Positions 46,575 to 56,253 of a stretch of 64,000 nt of DNA are shown one piece after another. A model generated the notes under the pieces. The model was not told the DNA's origin. It ran no database searches and saw nothing but the letters and a program-made list of their open reading frames with translations. Source of the DNA: Mesorhizobium sp. ZC-5. GTDB taxonomy: Bacteria > Pseudomonadota > Alphaproteobacteria > Rhizobiales > Rhizobiaceae. Both the position numbers and the translations under genes were made by a program. How positions within the stretch are numbered: the first letter of the stretch is position 1; the number at the start of each line of letters is the position of its first letter. The stretch covers positions 36,290-100,289 of the forward strand of contig NZ_JAOWPT010000018.1 of assembly GCF_025753855.1 (NCBI RefSeq). Direction: 5' to 3'.

Positions 46575-46753
46575 GGTCGTCCGTTCGTTCTGCACGCACC
46601 CGTGACTATAGAGCCGGGCAATCCACCGCAAGTCTGCCCCTCCATCCCCGTCACCACATTCTTAATCGCTAAAATGCTAGGTTTTGCAGCAAGCCGACAT
46701 CAATTCCGGGCTGCTAGGCTCGGTTGTGGTTGTCTTGAGGGGCGGTATTTTCG

Positions 46754-47197
46754 ATGAGAACTTTCGCGGCATTGCTTGCATTGGGCTGCCTGCTGCCGGG
46801 CGCGGCGCAGGCGTCGTCGATCCTGGTTCTTGGCGACAGCACGGCCGATCCGTCGATCGTCACGCTGGGGGCCGCTTCCGGCGCGCCGTCGATCGTCGCG
46901 ATGGGAACCGCCGGCCACGCTGGCAGCCCATCCATCATCGCGTTGGGCAGGGAACCCGGCGTCGCTTACGAGAACGTCGCTGCGATCGGAGACGACGCCG
47001 CGAAATCCAAAACCCGACGCAACGATCCGATGATGGTGATCCGTGGCGGCATCGTCGGCGATGCCTTCACACGCGGCTCGGGAATGCCGGCTTCCCCGGT
47101 GCCCTCGAAGATGGTTCCGATTGCCGACACGCCAGCACAACAACCGCAGTCTGCCGCCGCGAAGCAGCCCGAGGAGCCGGAACAGGAGCTGAGGTAA
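46754..47197 (+). CDS. Small exported protein with SI-x-x-LG repeats
   Basis: 147 residues. Signal peptide to ...GAAQAS, then four short repeats: SILVLGD, SIVTLGA, SIVAMGT, SIIALGR, each separated by DPS/AP/SP turns, like rungs of a small beta structure. The C-terminal ~70 residues are polar and Pro/Gln rich. I recall a rhizobial family with these repeats; function unknown. Confidence 0.7.
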   Translation: MRTFAALLALGCLLPGAAQASSILVLGDSTADPSIVTLGAASGAPSIVAMGTAGHAGSPSIIALGREPGVAYENVAAIGDDAAKSKTRRNDPMMVIRGGIVGDAFTRGSGMPASPVPSKMVPIADTPAQQPQSAAAKQPEEPEQELR

Positions 47198-47206
47198 TCG
47201 CAGCTT

Positions 47207-49786
47207 CTATCCCGCGATCTTCGAGAAATCGGCGACCTGTCCGGTCGCCGCGCGAATGCGCGACAAGAGCGCCAGCCGGTTGGCGCGCACAGCGGCGTCT
47301 TCATCATTCACGAGAACGCCTTCAAAGAATGAATCAACTGGTTCACGCAATGCGCTAAGCGCCAGCATGGCGGCGGAAAAGTCTTCAGTCTGAATCGCTT
47401 GGCCCGCTTGGCTCTCAGCCTGTTTCACCGCGGCAAACAGCTTTTTCTCGGCATCTTCCCTGAAAAGCCCGGCGTCGACCGCGTCAGCGATGGCCGTGCC
47501 TTTCTTCTCCTCGGCGGCCAGAATGTTGGCGGCGCGCTTGGTCCCGGCCAGCAGATTCTTGCCGTCGTCGCTATCGAGAAACTTCCCCAGCGCCTCGACC
47601 CGGCGGACGATGGTGAGCAGGTCGTCGTTGGACGACGGAGTAATCTCCCCCCTTGTGGGGGAGATGCCCGGCAGGGCAGAGGGGGGCAACGTAGAGCTCT
47701 GCGCTTCGGGTTGAGAGGTTGGCGGGACAGCGCCCCCCTCTGTCGGCTTCGCCGACATCTCCCCCACAAGGGGGGAGATTGGCGTCGCGCCACTCGCCAG
47801 CACCGCATCGATCAGATCGTGCCGCGCACCCTGGTCGCGGAGATAGACCTTCAGGCGATCGTGGAAGAAGGAAAGGAGGTCCAGTGACCAATCGACCTCC
47901 GAGTTCAGTTCTGGAACCTCAAACCTGTTGATCGCAAGCGCAGCGGATGTTCTGTGCGCCAGGGCCAAAGGCTTGGCTTCGGAGGCTTGGTCCGCCAACT
48001 CTCGCACTGCTCGTGCAGAAGTCGCCAACTGTTCGGCATCCGCTCTCAACAATTGCGCTATGAGGCCACGAGCAGACCACACGAGATGGCCAAATAACGG
48101 AAGCCTCACCCCATTCTCAACCAATATCCTCACCACTCCCAGCGCCGCCCTCCGCAGCGCGAACGGATCCTTCGACCCCGTCGGCTTCTCATCGATTGCC
48201 CAGAAGCCGACCAGCGTATCCAGCTTGTCCGCCAGAGCCACGGCGATCGACACCGGATCGCTCGGCACGCGATCCGCCGGGCCTTGCGGCTTCCAGTGTT
48301 CCTCGATCGCGGCGGCGACAGACCCGTCCTCGCCCTGCAAGAGAGCGTACTTCCGCCCCATCGTTCCCTGCAATTCCGGGAACTCGCCGACCACTTCGGT
48401 CTGCAGGTCGGCCTTGGCCAGCACGGCGGCGCGAGCCGCCTGTACCGGATCGGCACCGACCCACGGCGCCAGTTCCTCGGCGAGCCACGCAATCCGCTCC
48501 ACGCGCTCGCCCTGAGTGCCCAGCTTGGCGTGGAAGGTGACGTTCAGATGGTCGAGCCGCGCCATGCGCTGGTCGAGCGGTTTTTTCAGGTCGAGCCCGA
48601 ATTTCTCCGCCGATGCCTCCAGTTCGCCGAGGTCGGGCACGTCCGCCTGGTCGGTCTTCCAGAAATAGAGCGCGTCGGAAAGCCTCGCCCGCACCACCTT
48701 GCCGTTGCCGTGCGCGATCTCCCTGCCGCCGTCGCTCGCGTCGATGTTGGCGGTGAGCAGGAAGTGATTGGACAGTGCGTCCTTCGAGGCTCGCTCCGCT
48801 CGCACCTTAGGATGAGGACCGTCGTGCTGCCCTCCCTCATCCTGAGGTGCCGGCGAAGCCGGCCTCGAAGAACGCACGACAAAACACTTCTGGTTCGCCC
48901 TGATGGTCAGCCGGATCACCTCGGCGGGGATCTCGAGGAAATCCTGCTCGAACTCGCCCATCAGCACCACCGGCCACTCGACCAGCCCGGAAACCTCCTC
49001 CAGCAGCGCCTCGTCCTCGACCAGTTCCAGCCCGCCGGCGAAGGCGAGGTTCTTCGCATCGGCGAGGATGATCTCCTTGCGACGGTCGGCGTCGACGATG
49101 ACCTTGGCCGCCTCCAGCTTCGCCGCATAATCCTCGAAACGGCGCACGGTGATGGCGCCCGGCGCGTGGAAGCGGTGGCCGTAGGTGACATTGCCGGCGC
49201 GAATGCCGTCGACCTCGAAATCGACCACCACCGGTTCCTCGGTCTCCGGCCCGAAGGTGCAGACGATGGATTGCAGCGGCCTCACCCAGCGCAGCGTCTC
49301 GCCGCCCCTGCCCTCGACCTTGCCGTAACGCGTGCCCTTCGGCCCCGACGCCGCACCCCAGCGCATCTCCTTCGGCCACGGAAAGGTGCGGATCACCCCG
49401 GGCACGAGTGCGGCGATGATGTCCTCGGCCGCCCGGCCCGGCTTCGAGATATGGGCGACGTAGAAATCGCCCTTCTTCGGGTCGGAATGCACATGCGCTT
49501 CGTCGACCGAGGAAAGGCCGGCGGCGCGCAGAAAACCCTGGATCGCCTGTTCCGACGCCTTGGTCGACGGCCCCTTGCGCTCCTCGTGCACGTCGCGCGA
49601 GCGCGCGGTGACGCCACGGATATCGAGCGTCAGGCGGCGCGGCGTCCAGTATTCGCGCGCGCCCTCATAGGTCAGTCCGGCCTCGACCAGACCGTCGGTG
49701 ACTATCTTCCTCAGGTCGCCCGCCGCCTTGCGCTGCATGCGGGCGGGGATTTCTTCGGAGCGAAGTTCGAGCAACAGGTCGGGCAT
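47207..49786 (-). CDS. glyS: Glycyl-tRNA synthetase beta subunit with two repeat-derived insertions
   Basis: 859 residues from the ATG at 49786 ([17 protein letters not shown]). The beta subunit binds tRNA-Gly through its DALR-like C-terminal region and HD-like domains. Two in-frame insertions sit inside: residues ~304-337 (encoded by 48775-48878, read as [15 protein letters not shown]...) and ~669-715 (encoded by 47642-47780, read as [15 protein letters not shown]... through SPTRGEITP). Both lengths fit inverted repeats absorbed in frame. Without them the protein would be ~779 residues. glyQ is upstream, separated by two small genes. Confidence 0.93.
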   Translation of the reverse strand: MPDLLLELRSEEIPARMQRKAAGDLRKIVTDGLVEAGLTYEGAREYWTPRRLTLDIRGVTARSRDVHEERKGPSTKASEQAIQGFLRAAGLSSVDEAHVHSDPKKGDFYVAHISKPGRAAEDIIAALVPGVIRTFPWPKEMRWGAASGPKGTRYGKVEGRGGETLRWVRPLQSIVCTFGPETEEPVVVDFEVDGIRAGNVTYGHRFHAPGAITVRRFEDYAAKLEAAKVIVDADRRKEIILADAKNLAFAGGLELVEDEALLEEVSGLVEWPVVLMGEFEQDFLEIPAEVIRLTIRANQKCFVVRSSRPASPAPQDEGGQHDGPHPKVRAERASKDALSNHFLLTANIDASDGGREIAHGNGKVVRARLSDALYFWKTDQADVPDLGELEASAEKFGLDLKKPLDQRMARLDHLNVTFHAKLGTQGERVERIAWLAEELAPWVGADPVQAARAAVLAKADLQTEVVGEFPELQGTMGRKYALLQGEDGSVAAAIEEHWKPQGPADRVPSDPVSIAVALADKLDTLVGFWAIDEKPTGSKDPFALRRAALGVVRILVENGVRLPLFGHLVWSARGLIAQLLRADAEQLATSARAVRELADQASEAKPLALAHRTSAALAINRFEVPELNSEVDWSLDLLSFFHDRLKVYLRDQGARHDLIDAVLASGATPISPLVGEMSAKPTEGGAVPPTSQPEAQSSTLPPSALPGISPTRGEITPSSNDDLLTIVRRVEALGKFLDSDDGKNLLAGTKRAANILAAEEKKGTAIADAVDAGLFREDAEKKLFAAVKQAESQAGQAIQTEDFSAAMLALSALREPVDSFFEGVLVNDEDAAVRANRLALLSRIRAATGQVADFSKIAG
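47642..47780. repeat. Palindromic repeat, family D, inside glyS
   Basis: Ends read AATCTCCCCCCTTGTGGG... and ...CACAAGGGGGGAGATT, inverted over 25 bases; inside lie CAGAGGGGGG and CCCCCCTCTG plus a GGCTTCGCC hairpin. It is translated in frame as residues ~669-715 of GlyS. Confidence 0.9.
48775..48878. repeat. Palindromic repeat, family E, inside glyS
   Basis: Left end GTGCGTCCTTCGAGGCTCG; right end GGCCTCGAAGAACGCAC, inverted. Inner inverted words ACCTTAGGATGAGG and CCTCATCCTGAGGTG. The full-length relative at 51758-52026 lies just upstream of glyQ. Translated in frame as GlyS residues ~304-337. Confidence 0.9.
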
Positions 49787-50001
49787 TTCGGGCATTCCCA
49801 CGGAAAGGTCAGGCGCGGGCAATAGCAAGCCGGGCTGCTGCTGTCACCCTTTCCGGCGCGCCGCAAGCGGCATGCGAAAAAAATTCCCGCGCATGTCGGG
49901 CCGCGAATGCATTGTCCGTCCTTTGGGCACAACCCTTTGAACCAAACCGGACGCTAAAGCGACAGACGCTGCAGACAGGGAATTCTTGACTGCGAACGAC
50001 C

Positions 50002-50184
50002 ATGAAAACGGCATCCACTCTTCTCCAGATCCTCGCACTCGGCGCATGCTTCGCCATGCAGGTCGCGGCAGCCGGCGAATTCAGGATGCCGGGCGTCCGC
50101 CGCGCCATGCAGACCATGGCGGGCACCACCAGCCAGCCGGTTGTTCAGGAAATGCCGTGGATCGTCGCGTCCGAGGTCTGCTGA
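50002..50184 (+). CDS. Small exported protein, unknown function
   Basis: 60 residues with a signal peptide (MKTASTLLQILALGACFAMQVAAAG) and a 35-residue mature part ending VPWIVASEVC-like. Lies between glyS and the kinase on the opposite strand. Coding potential is modest. Confidence 0.45.
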   Translation: MKTASTLLQILALGACFAMQVAAAGEFRMPGVRRAMQTMAGTTSQPVVQEMPWIVASEVC

Positions 50185-50192
50185 TCCGGGTC

Positions 50193-50741
50193 TCAGGACG
50201 CCTTGGCCAGCCGCCGCGCGATTTCCGCTGCGGCCTCCTCCGCGCTCAACGCGGTGACGTCGAGCCCGACAATCTCGCAATCCTTTGGCCGCAGCAGGAG
50301 GTGCTTTGCCCGCAGGCCTGACACTATGTCGGGGTTGACGAGCTTCAGCCGCTCGGCGCGAGCAGGCAGCACCAGCCGGCGCAGGTTTTCTTCCTCCGAG
50401 CAATCCAGCACGACAGCCACCAGCCGTGCGTTGCGCCGCCCGGCAAGCTCGCGGTAGGCCTCGAACTGCCGCGTGTCGTAGTCGTCGTCCGACAGCGCAT
50501 CGGTGAAGATGAAGGTCGCCGCCACGTCAGCCCGCGCGATATGATCGAAGACCAGCGTGCGGATTTCGCCGCGCAGCGAACGGTAGAGCGGGTCGCGGCG
50601 CGAAAACAGCATTTCCGCCGGGTTGATCAGCGTATGGTTGTCGACCAGCTTCGCGCCGAGCAACGGTGCCAGCAGCCGGGCAATTGTCAGCTTGCCGGTG
50701 CCCGGCCAGCCGTTGATATGCACGATGGTGTTTGCGCTCAC
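50193..50741 (-). CDS. P-loop NTPase/kinase-like protein coupled to glyQ
   Basis: 182 residues from a GTG at 50741 that overlaps the glyQ stop in GTGA. Walker A is [20 protein letters not shown] near residue 9; the rest resembles small AAA/shikimate-kinase-like phosphotransferases ([28 protein letters not shown]). Substrate unknown. Translation is probably coupled to glyQ. Confidence 0.78.
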   Translation of the reverse strand: MSANTIVHINGWPGTGKLTIARLLAPLLGAKLVDNHTLINPAEMLFSRRDPLYRSLRGEIRTLVFDHIARADVAATFIFTDALSDDDYDTRQFEAYRELAGRRNARLVAVVLDCSEEENLRRLVLPARAERLKLVNPDIVSGLRAKHLLLRPKDCEIVGLDVTALSAEEAAAEIARRLAKAS

Positions 50742-51682
50742 GCAGCCAGGCCGCCGGCATCCGTCAGCAGGAACGCCTCGCCGCACCGCTTGGCGAGGTC
50801 CCGTACCCGACCGATGTAGCGCGCCCGCTCGGTCGGCGAGATGACGCCGCGCGCGTCGAGCAGGTTGAAGGCGTGGCTGGCCTTGATGCACTGGTCGTAG
50901 GCCGGCAGCACCATCTTGTGCATCGGCGAGTTGTCGCCCGGCGCCGGCGCGCCGGCCTTCAGCAGCGCCTCGCATTCGGCTTCCGCGTCCTCGAAGTGCC
51001 GGAGCAGCGTGGCCGTGTTGGCGTGCTCGAAATTGTGCCTGGAATATTCCTGCTCGGCCTGCAGGAAGACGTCGCCATAGGTGACCTTCTCGTCGCCCTC
51101 GCGGCCGTTGAAATTGAGATCGTAGACGCTGTCGACGCCCTGCACATACATGGCGAGCCGCTCCAGCCCATAGGTCAGTTCGCCCGAAACCGGCGCGCAT
51201 TCGATGCCGCAGACCTGCTGGAAATAGGTGAACTGCGACACTTCCATACCGTCGCACCAGCATTCCCAGCCGAGCCCCCAGGCGCCCAGAGTCGGGCTTT
51301 CCCAATCGTCCTCGACGAAGCGGATGTCATGCAGCAGCGGGTCGACGCCGATGGCGGCCAGCGAGCCGAGATACAGCTCCTGCAAATTCGGCGGGTTCGG
51401 CTTCAGGATCACCTGGTACTGGTAATAATGCTGCAGCCGGTTGGGGTTCTCGCCATAGCGACCGTCCTTCGGCCGCCGCGACGGCTGCACATAGGCCGCG
51501 TTCCAGGCTTTGGGTCCGAGCGCGCGCAGCGTGGTGGCGGGGTGGAAGGTACCGGCGCCAACTTCCATGTCGTAGGGCTGCAGAACCACGCAGCCATAGG
51601 CCGCCCAGTAGTTGTGCAGCGTCAGGATCAGCCCCTGGAACGAGCGCTTGGGGTCGAGAAGCGTGGAAGGAACGTCAGTCAC
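50738..51682 (-). CDS. glyQ: Glycyl-tRNA synthetase alpha subunit
   Basis: 314 residues. Catalytic subunit of the heterotetrameric bacterial Gly[33 protein letters not shown] (motif region), [22 protein letters not shown] and [12 protein letters not shown] are diagnostic. Its stop overlaps the downstream kinase start. Confidence 0.96.
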   Translation of the reverse strand: MTDVPSTLLDPKRSFQGLILTLHNYWAAYGCVVLQPYDMEVGAGTFHPATTLRALGPKAWNAAYVQPSRRPKDGRYGENPNRLQHYYQYQVILKPNPPNLQELYLGSLAAIGVDPLLHDIRFVEDDWESPTLGAWGLGWECWCDGMEVSQFTYFQQVCGIECAPVSGELTYGLERLAMYVQGVDSVYDLNFNGREGDEKVTYGDVFLQAEQEYSRHNFEHANTATLLRHFEDAEAECEALLKAGAPAPGDNSPMHKMVLPAYDQCIKASHAFNLLDARGVISPTERARYIGRVRDLAKRCGEAFLLTDAGGLAA

Positions 51683-51757
51683 GAGCGGGCCTCTGCGGTG
51701 GACGGGTTCGTCCTAGTGGGCAGGAGAAAGGCGGTCAAGCCGCTCCACGCAGGTATA

Positions 51758-52026
51758 GGTGCGTCCTTCGAGGCTCGCCCGCGAGTATCCGCGTTTCAAC
51801 TTTCATCCGATTACGAGGGCTCGCACCTCAGGATGAGGAAGGTTGGCGTTCGTCGCCCAACTCCTGAGACCCAGGTGTATTCATTGGCACCTAGCGACAA
51901 TCACCGAAAGTTTAGCGCTTCAGTAGGTGGCTATCGGCACTAACGACCCCCATCCTGAGGTGCGAGCCTTCACCAAGGTCCAGGATTAGACGTAAACCTC
52001 AATGGGCGAGCCTCGAAGGACGCACC
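51758..52026. repeat. Palindromic repeat, family E, full copy
   Basis: Outer arms of 23 bp (51758-51780 and 52004-52026) are perfectly inverted, beginning GGTGCGTCCTTCGAGGC. Nested inner arms GCTCGCACCTCAGGATG (near 51820) and CATCCTGAGGTGCGAGC (near 51951) are also inverted. The core between them is unique. It fills the gap between the TPR gene and glyQ. Confidence 0.92.
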
Positions 52027-52042
52027 ACATTATCGGCAACCC

Positions 52043-54046
52043 TCAATCCACCGGCCCTGGCAATTTCAGTTCCTGGCCGGGCACGATGCGGCCCGGGTCG
52101 CCCTGCAGTTGCGGGTTGAGGTTGAGGATCTCGATGTAGCGGTTGCCGCTGCCGAGCTGGTCGACGGCGATCGACCACAACGACTGGCCGCGCTGCACCT
52201 TGTAGGCGGCCGGAACGATCGCCGCCGTGGCAGGCTGCGTTGCCGGCGTCTCCAGTTCCGTCCGTTTCTCGGTCGCCGGCGCTTCCGGTTTCACCTCCGG
52301 CGCGACGACCGGCGCATCGAGCGCCGCCTTCGGGTCGACCGGCGGCAGGCCTTCGGCGAGCTTCTTCTGCACGCTGGCCAGCACGTCCGGCTCAGGCTTC
52401 ATGTCGCGGGCATGCGTCCACTGGAACGTCGCTTCCAGCTTGCGGCCGGCGCGCCAGTAGGCGTCGCCGAGATGGTCGTTGAGCACCGGATCGTCCGGCT
52501 TCAACGAGACGGCGCGCTCCAGTTCGCGCACCGCATCCTCATATTTGCCGAGACGATAATGCGCCCAGCCGAGCGAATCGACGATGTAGCCGTCGCTGGG
52601 GCGCAGATCGACGGCCTTCTGGATCATCTTCAGGCCTTCGTCGAGGTTCATGTTCATGTCGACCCACGAGTAGCCGAGATAATTCATGACCTGCGGCTGG
52701 TCCGGGAAGAGTTCCAGCGCCTTGCGGAAGTTCGGCTCGGCCTTCGGCCATTGCTTCAGCCGCTCATAGGCGATGCCGCGCTGATAGAAGATGCTCCAGT
52801 TTTCCACGGTCGGGTTGGGCAGCCGCGCCACCGCCTTGTCGTAGAGTTCGGCGGCGGATTTGTAATCCTCCTTCGAGGCATAGACGCCGCCAAGCGCCAG
52901 ATAGCCGCGCATGTCGTCGGGCGCGGCCTCGAGCAGCGTCTTCAGCTGGGTGATCGCCTCGTCGTGCCGCTTCAGGTCGGCGAGGTTGAGCCCGCGCTGC
53001 AGTTCGGCGACCCGCTTCAGAGACGAACCCTGGCTGATCTTGCCGTAAAGCTTGATCGCCTCTTCTGGCCGGTCCTGCTGTTCGGCAACCGAAGCGAGCT
53101 GCATCAGCACGATGTCGCTTTTCGGCTGCAGGGCCAGCGCATATTGCAGGTAGAGGCGCACGAAGGCCTCGCCCCCGCCGCGATTAAGCGCGGTGCCGAG
53201 GTTGAGGAAGATTTCCGTCGCCCCTTCGTTCGGGCCCTGGACCAGCGGCGGTATAGGCACGCCCTTGTCGATGTCGGCGCGCAGTTCCGCGACCGCCGGG
53301 CGACCAACCGAAAATTCGTCCGACTTGTCGAGCACTTTGAGGGCTTCGTCCTTCTTGCCCTCGCGGGCCAGGAAACCGGCATACGCCTCGGCTGTGCGCA
53401 GCCAGGTTTCGGGCGCCCCGCTGCCTGCGGCAACATCGTCGAGGGTGGCGGCATAGGCCTTGCCGGCCTCGTCCTTCATGCCGGCCCCTTCGGCGATCAG
53501 CGCGCGGTGGTAGCCGACGAAAACCTTGTACCATTCGGGACCGTTCATCTTGTCCAGATAGGCCAGCGCATCCTTTGCGTCGCCGCTGCCGGCTTGCGCC
53601 CAGGCCGTCATCAGGCCGGTTATCAGCTTGTCGAGATCGGATTCCAGCGACAGCTTCAGCCAGTATTCAGCCTTGGTGTAGTCCTTCTTCTTGAAGCTAT
53701 CGACAGCGAGCGCCAGCCGCGAGAAGCGCTCGACATCCGGCACTTCCTTCAGCTTGTCCGCATAGGGCAGCGCTTCGTCGAAACGCCCCTCGGAGATCAG
53801 GCCAAGCATCAGGCTCTGCTGCAGTTGCTGGTTGCCGGGATCGAAGGAGAGCGCGCGCTTGTAATAGGCGATCGCGCCATTCAGGTCATTGTCGACCTCG
53901 GCGACGCGTGCGGCCAGGAAGGCGCCCGAGAACGAGCTGATGTCCACAGGCCCGGCCGGATTTTCCTTGGCAAAGGCCGGCTGGTTGGCGAGCACGATGC
54001 CCGCGACAGCGAGGCCGGCAAGCCAGTTTCTGTTGTTGAGCGGCAT
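52043..54046 (-). CDS. TPR-repeat periplasmic/envelope protein with C-terminal LysM domain
   Basis: 667 residues: signal peptide (LAGLAVAGIVLANQPAFA), many tetratricopeptide repeats from ~45 to ~560 (for example GAIAYYKRALSFDPGNQ and YEDAVRELERAVSLKPDD), a Pro/Ala-rich linker, and a LysM domain at the end (YKVQRGQSLWSIAVDQLG...). LysM binds peptidoglycan glycans, so the protein probably scaffolds partners at the wall. The ATG at 54046 follows GGAAGGGAAGT; an ATG six codons upstream is in frame. Confidence 0.88.
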   Translation of the reverse strand: MPLNNRNWLAGLAVAGIVLANQPAFAKENPAGPVDISSFSGAFLAARVAEVDNDLNGAIAYYKRALSFDPGNQQLQQSLMLGLISEGRFDEALPYADKLKEVPDVERFSRLALAVDSFKKKDYTKAEYWLKLSLESDLDKLITGLMTAWAQAGSGDAKDALAYLDKMNGPEWYKVFVGYHRALIAEGAGMKDEAGKAYAATLDDVAAGSGAPETWLRTAEAYAGFLAREGKKDEALKVLDKSDEFSVGRPAVAELRADIDKGVPIPPLVQGPNEGATEIFLNLGTALNRGGGEAFVRLYLQYALALQPKSDIVLMQLASVAEQQDRPEEAIKLYGKISQGSSLKRVAELQRGLNLADLKRHDEAITQLKTLLEAAPDDMRGYLALGGVYASKEDYKSAAELYDKAVARLPNPTVENWSIFYQRGIAYERLKQWPKAEPNFRKALELFPDQPQVMNYLGYSWVDMNMNLDEGLKMIQKAVDLRPSDGYIVDSLGWAHYRLGKYEDAVRELERAVSLKPDDPVLNDHLGDAYWRAGRKLEATFQWTHARDMKPEPDVLASVQKKLAEGLPPVDPKAALDAPVVAPEVKPEAPATEKRTELETPATQPATAAIVPAAYKVQRGQSLWSIAVDQLGSGNRYIEILNLNPQLQGDPGRIVPGQELKLPGPVD

Positions 54047-54256
54047 TACTTCCCTTCCCGCCATGAAACGTCGGTCCGCGAGCGGACTCAGGTCGGACCA
54101 TGATCGGCCAAAGCATGGCCTTTTTGGGGTCTCTGTTCAACAGGCACCCCGGTCACGATACGGTCACCGGCCATCCGAGCCGATTCCGGTTAACAAAGCA
54201 CTGTCAGCCGCGAACCTGTTCAATTCCGTCCGGAAACCGTCGACAGGCAGAAGATA

Positions 54257-55273
54257 TCACGCAACCCGGCTGATGCAGAAGTCTATCACTTCCAGCAGTG
54301 CCGCCTTTTGCGGCGTCGCCTTCAGCGGCGCCAGCGCGTCGCGGGCGATCTCGCCGAAATGGCGGGCACGGCCGATCGTGTCGGCGATCGCCGCATGGCG
54401 GGTCAACAGCCCGGTCGCCTTCTCCAGCGCGGCATCGTCGCTTTCATTGTCCTCGATCGCCTTCTTCCAGAATTCGCGCTCCGCTGCCGTGCCGCGCCGG
54501 TAGGCGAGGATGACCGGCAGCGTCACCTTGCCCTCGCGAAAATCGTCGCCGACATTCTTGCCGAGATCCTTCGAGGAGCCGCCATAATCCAGCGCGTCGT
54601 CGATCAGCTGGAAGGCCAGGCCGAGATTCATGCCGTAGGAGCGGAGAGCGGCGCGGTCGGTCCTGGTCGCCCCGGCGATCACCGGCCCCACCTCGGCGGC
54701 AGCCGAAAACAGCGCCGCGGTCTTGGCTTTGATTACCGCGAAATACTCGTCCTCGGTGGTTTCGAGGTTTTTGGCAGCCGAAAGCTGCATCACCTCGCCC
54801 TCGGCGATGATCGAGGCGGCGGTCGAGAGGATGTCCAGTGCATCCAGCGAGCCGACATCGACCATCATGCGAAATGCCTGACCGAGCAGGAAGTCGCCGA
54901 CCAGCACGCTTGCCTGGTTGCCCCAGATCATGCGCGCCGTCTTCTTGCCGCGCCGCATGCCGCTCTCGTCGACGACGTCGTCATGCAGCAGTGTCGCGGT
55001 GTGCATGAACTCGACGCTGGTCGCCAGCTTCACATGGCCGTCGCCGGCATAACCGAACATCTGGGCGGCGGCGAGCGTCACCATCGGGCGCAGGCGCTTG
55101 CCGCCCGACGAGATCAGGTGATTGGCGACCTCGGGGATCATCTCGACGTCCGAGCCGGCCTTCGACAGGATGAGTTCGTTGACACGGCCCATGTCGGCCG
55201 CCGTCAGGTCGACCAGATCCTGGATCGACGCGGCAACCCGCTTCCCGTCTTCGAGATTGAGAACGACGCCCAC
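54257..55273 (-). CDS. ispB: Polyprenyl (octaprenyl/decaprenyl) diphosphate synthase
   Basis: 338 residues with both Asp-rich motifs: HDDVVDESGMRRG and QLIDDALDYGG. Makes the isoprenoid tail of ubiquinone from IPP supplied by the MEP pathway (dxs in this window). Chain length is not decided by inspection. Starts at GTG 55273 with GGGAG upstream. Confidence 0.94.
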   Translation of the reverse strand: MGVVLNLEDGKRVAASIQDLVDLTAADMGRVNELILSKAGSDVEMIPEVANHLISSGGKRLRPMVTLAAAQMFGYAGDGHVKLATSVEFMHTATLLHDDVVDESGMRRGKKTARMIWGNQASVLVGDFLLGQAFRMMVDVGSLDALDILSTAASIIAEGEVMQLSAAKNLETTEDEYFAVIKAKTAALFSAAAEVGPVIAGATRTDRAALRSYGMNLGLAFQLIDDALDYGGSSKDLGKNVGDDFREGKVTLPVILAYRRGTAAEREFWKKAIEDNESDDAALEKATGLLTRHAAIADTIGRARHFGEIARDALAPLKATPQKAALLEVIDFCISRVA

Positions 55274-55452
55274 TACGCACTCCCGTCCTTGACGCGCCCA
55301 TGGCGCATCCTTGTCCTATCGGGGAATCTAGCGGCGTGGCAAGGCCGGGCAAGCGGCGAATTGGCGCGGCGCCGACATGACGCAGCTTGCAGCTTCCTTC
55401 TTGCCGGCATGCCTGTTAGGGCTTTGCCGCAAAATCACGACAGCAGGGTGCC

Positions 55453-56247
55453 ATGGAAAACGATCTCGACCGCCGCCTCGACTTCACGATCGCGCTCGCC
55501 CGGCGCGCCGGCGAGCTCGGCATGATGTTCTTTCGCGAGATCGACAAGCTGACCATCGAGAGCAAGGGGCATCAGGATCTGGTGTCGAACGGCGACCGCG
55601 AGGTCGAGCTGTTCATCCGCGCAGCACTTGCGAAGGAATATCCCGACGACGGCATCGTCGGCGAGGAACATGCCGCTGTTCAAGGCTCCTCCGGCTACAC
55701 CTGGGTGATCGATCCGATCGACGGCACCGCCAATTTCGTGCGCGGCATCCCGGCATGGACTGTCGTCATCGCCTGCATGAAGGAAGGCTCGACCGTGGTC
55801 GGCGTCGTCCATGAGCCGGCAACCGGCGAGACTTTTTCCGCCCGGCGTGGCGGCGGCGCCTTCGTGAACGGCCGGCCCATCGCGGCGGCAAGCGCCGAGA
55901 GCATCACCGAAGGTTCGATCGGCGTCGGCTTCAACAATCGCACCGAGGCCAGCAAGGTCGTGCCGCTGGTCGCGTCCATCATCGAAGGCGGCGGCGTGTT
56001 CTATCGCAACGCCTCCGGCGCCCTGATGCTTGCCTATGTCGCGTCCGGACGGCTGATCGGCTACAGCGAAGAGCACATGAATGCCTGGGACTGCGTCGCC
56101 GCCATGCTGATCATCGAGGAAGCCGGCGGCATCGTCGAGCCGTTCAACCGCGGCGACGTGCTTGCCAACGGCACCATCGCGATCGCCGGCGGCAAGGGCG
56201 TGTTCGGCAAGATCCGCGAGATGTCGGCCGCCGCCTTCGGCTTCTGA
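55453..56247 (+). CDS. Inositol monophosphatase family protein
   Basis: 264 residues with the metal motif DPIDGTANFVRGIP, GEEHA, and WDCVAAMLIIEEAGG. May hydrolyse inositol phosphates, histidinol phosphate or 3'-phosphoadenylate; the family does not settle it. Divergent from ispB, convergent with the ABC ATPase. Confidence 0.93.
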   Translation: MENDLDRRLDFTIALARRAGELGMMFFREIDKLTIESKGHQDLVSNGDREVELFIRAALAKEYPDDGIVGEEHAAVQGSSGYTWVIDPIDGTANFVRGIPAWTVVIACMKEGSTVVGVVHEPATGETFSARRGGGAFVNGRPIAAASAESITEGSIGVGFNNRTEASKVVPLVASIIEGGGVFYRNASGALMLAYVASGRLIGYSEEHMNAWDCVAAMLIIEEAGGIVEPFNRGDVLANGTIAIAGGKGVFGKIREMSAAAFGF

Positions 56248-56253
56248 GCGCGT

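Noticed and set aside
48284-49825. 513-codon frame opposite glyS
   Set aside because: Mirror shadow of glyS with biased composition.
52109-54103. 664-codon frame opposite the TPR/LysM gene
   Set aside because: Mirror shadow; no motifs.
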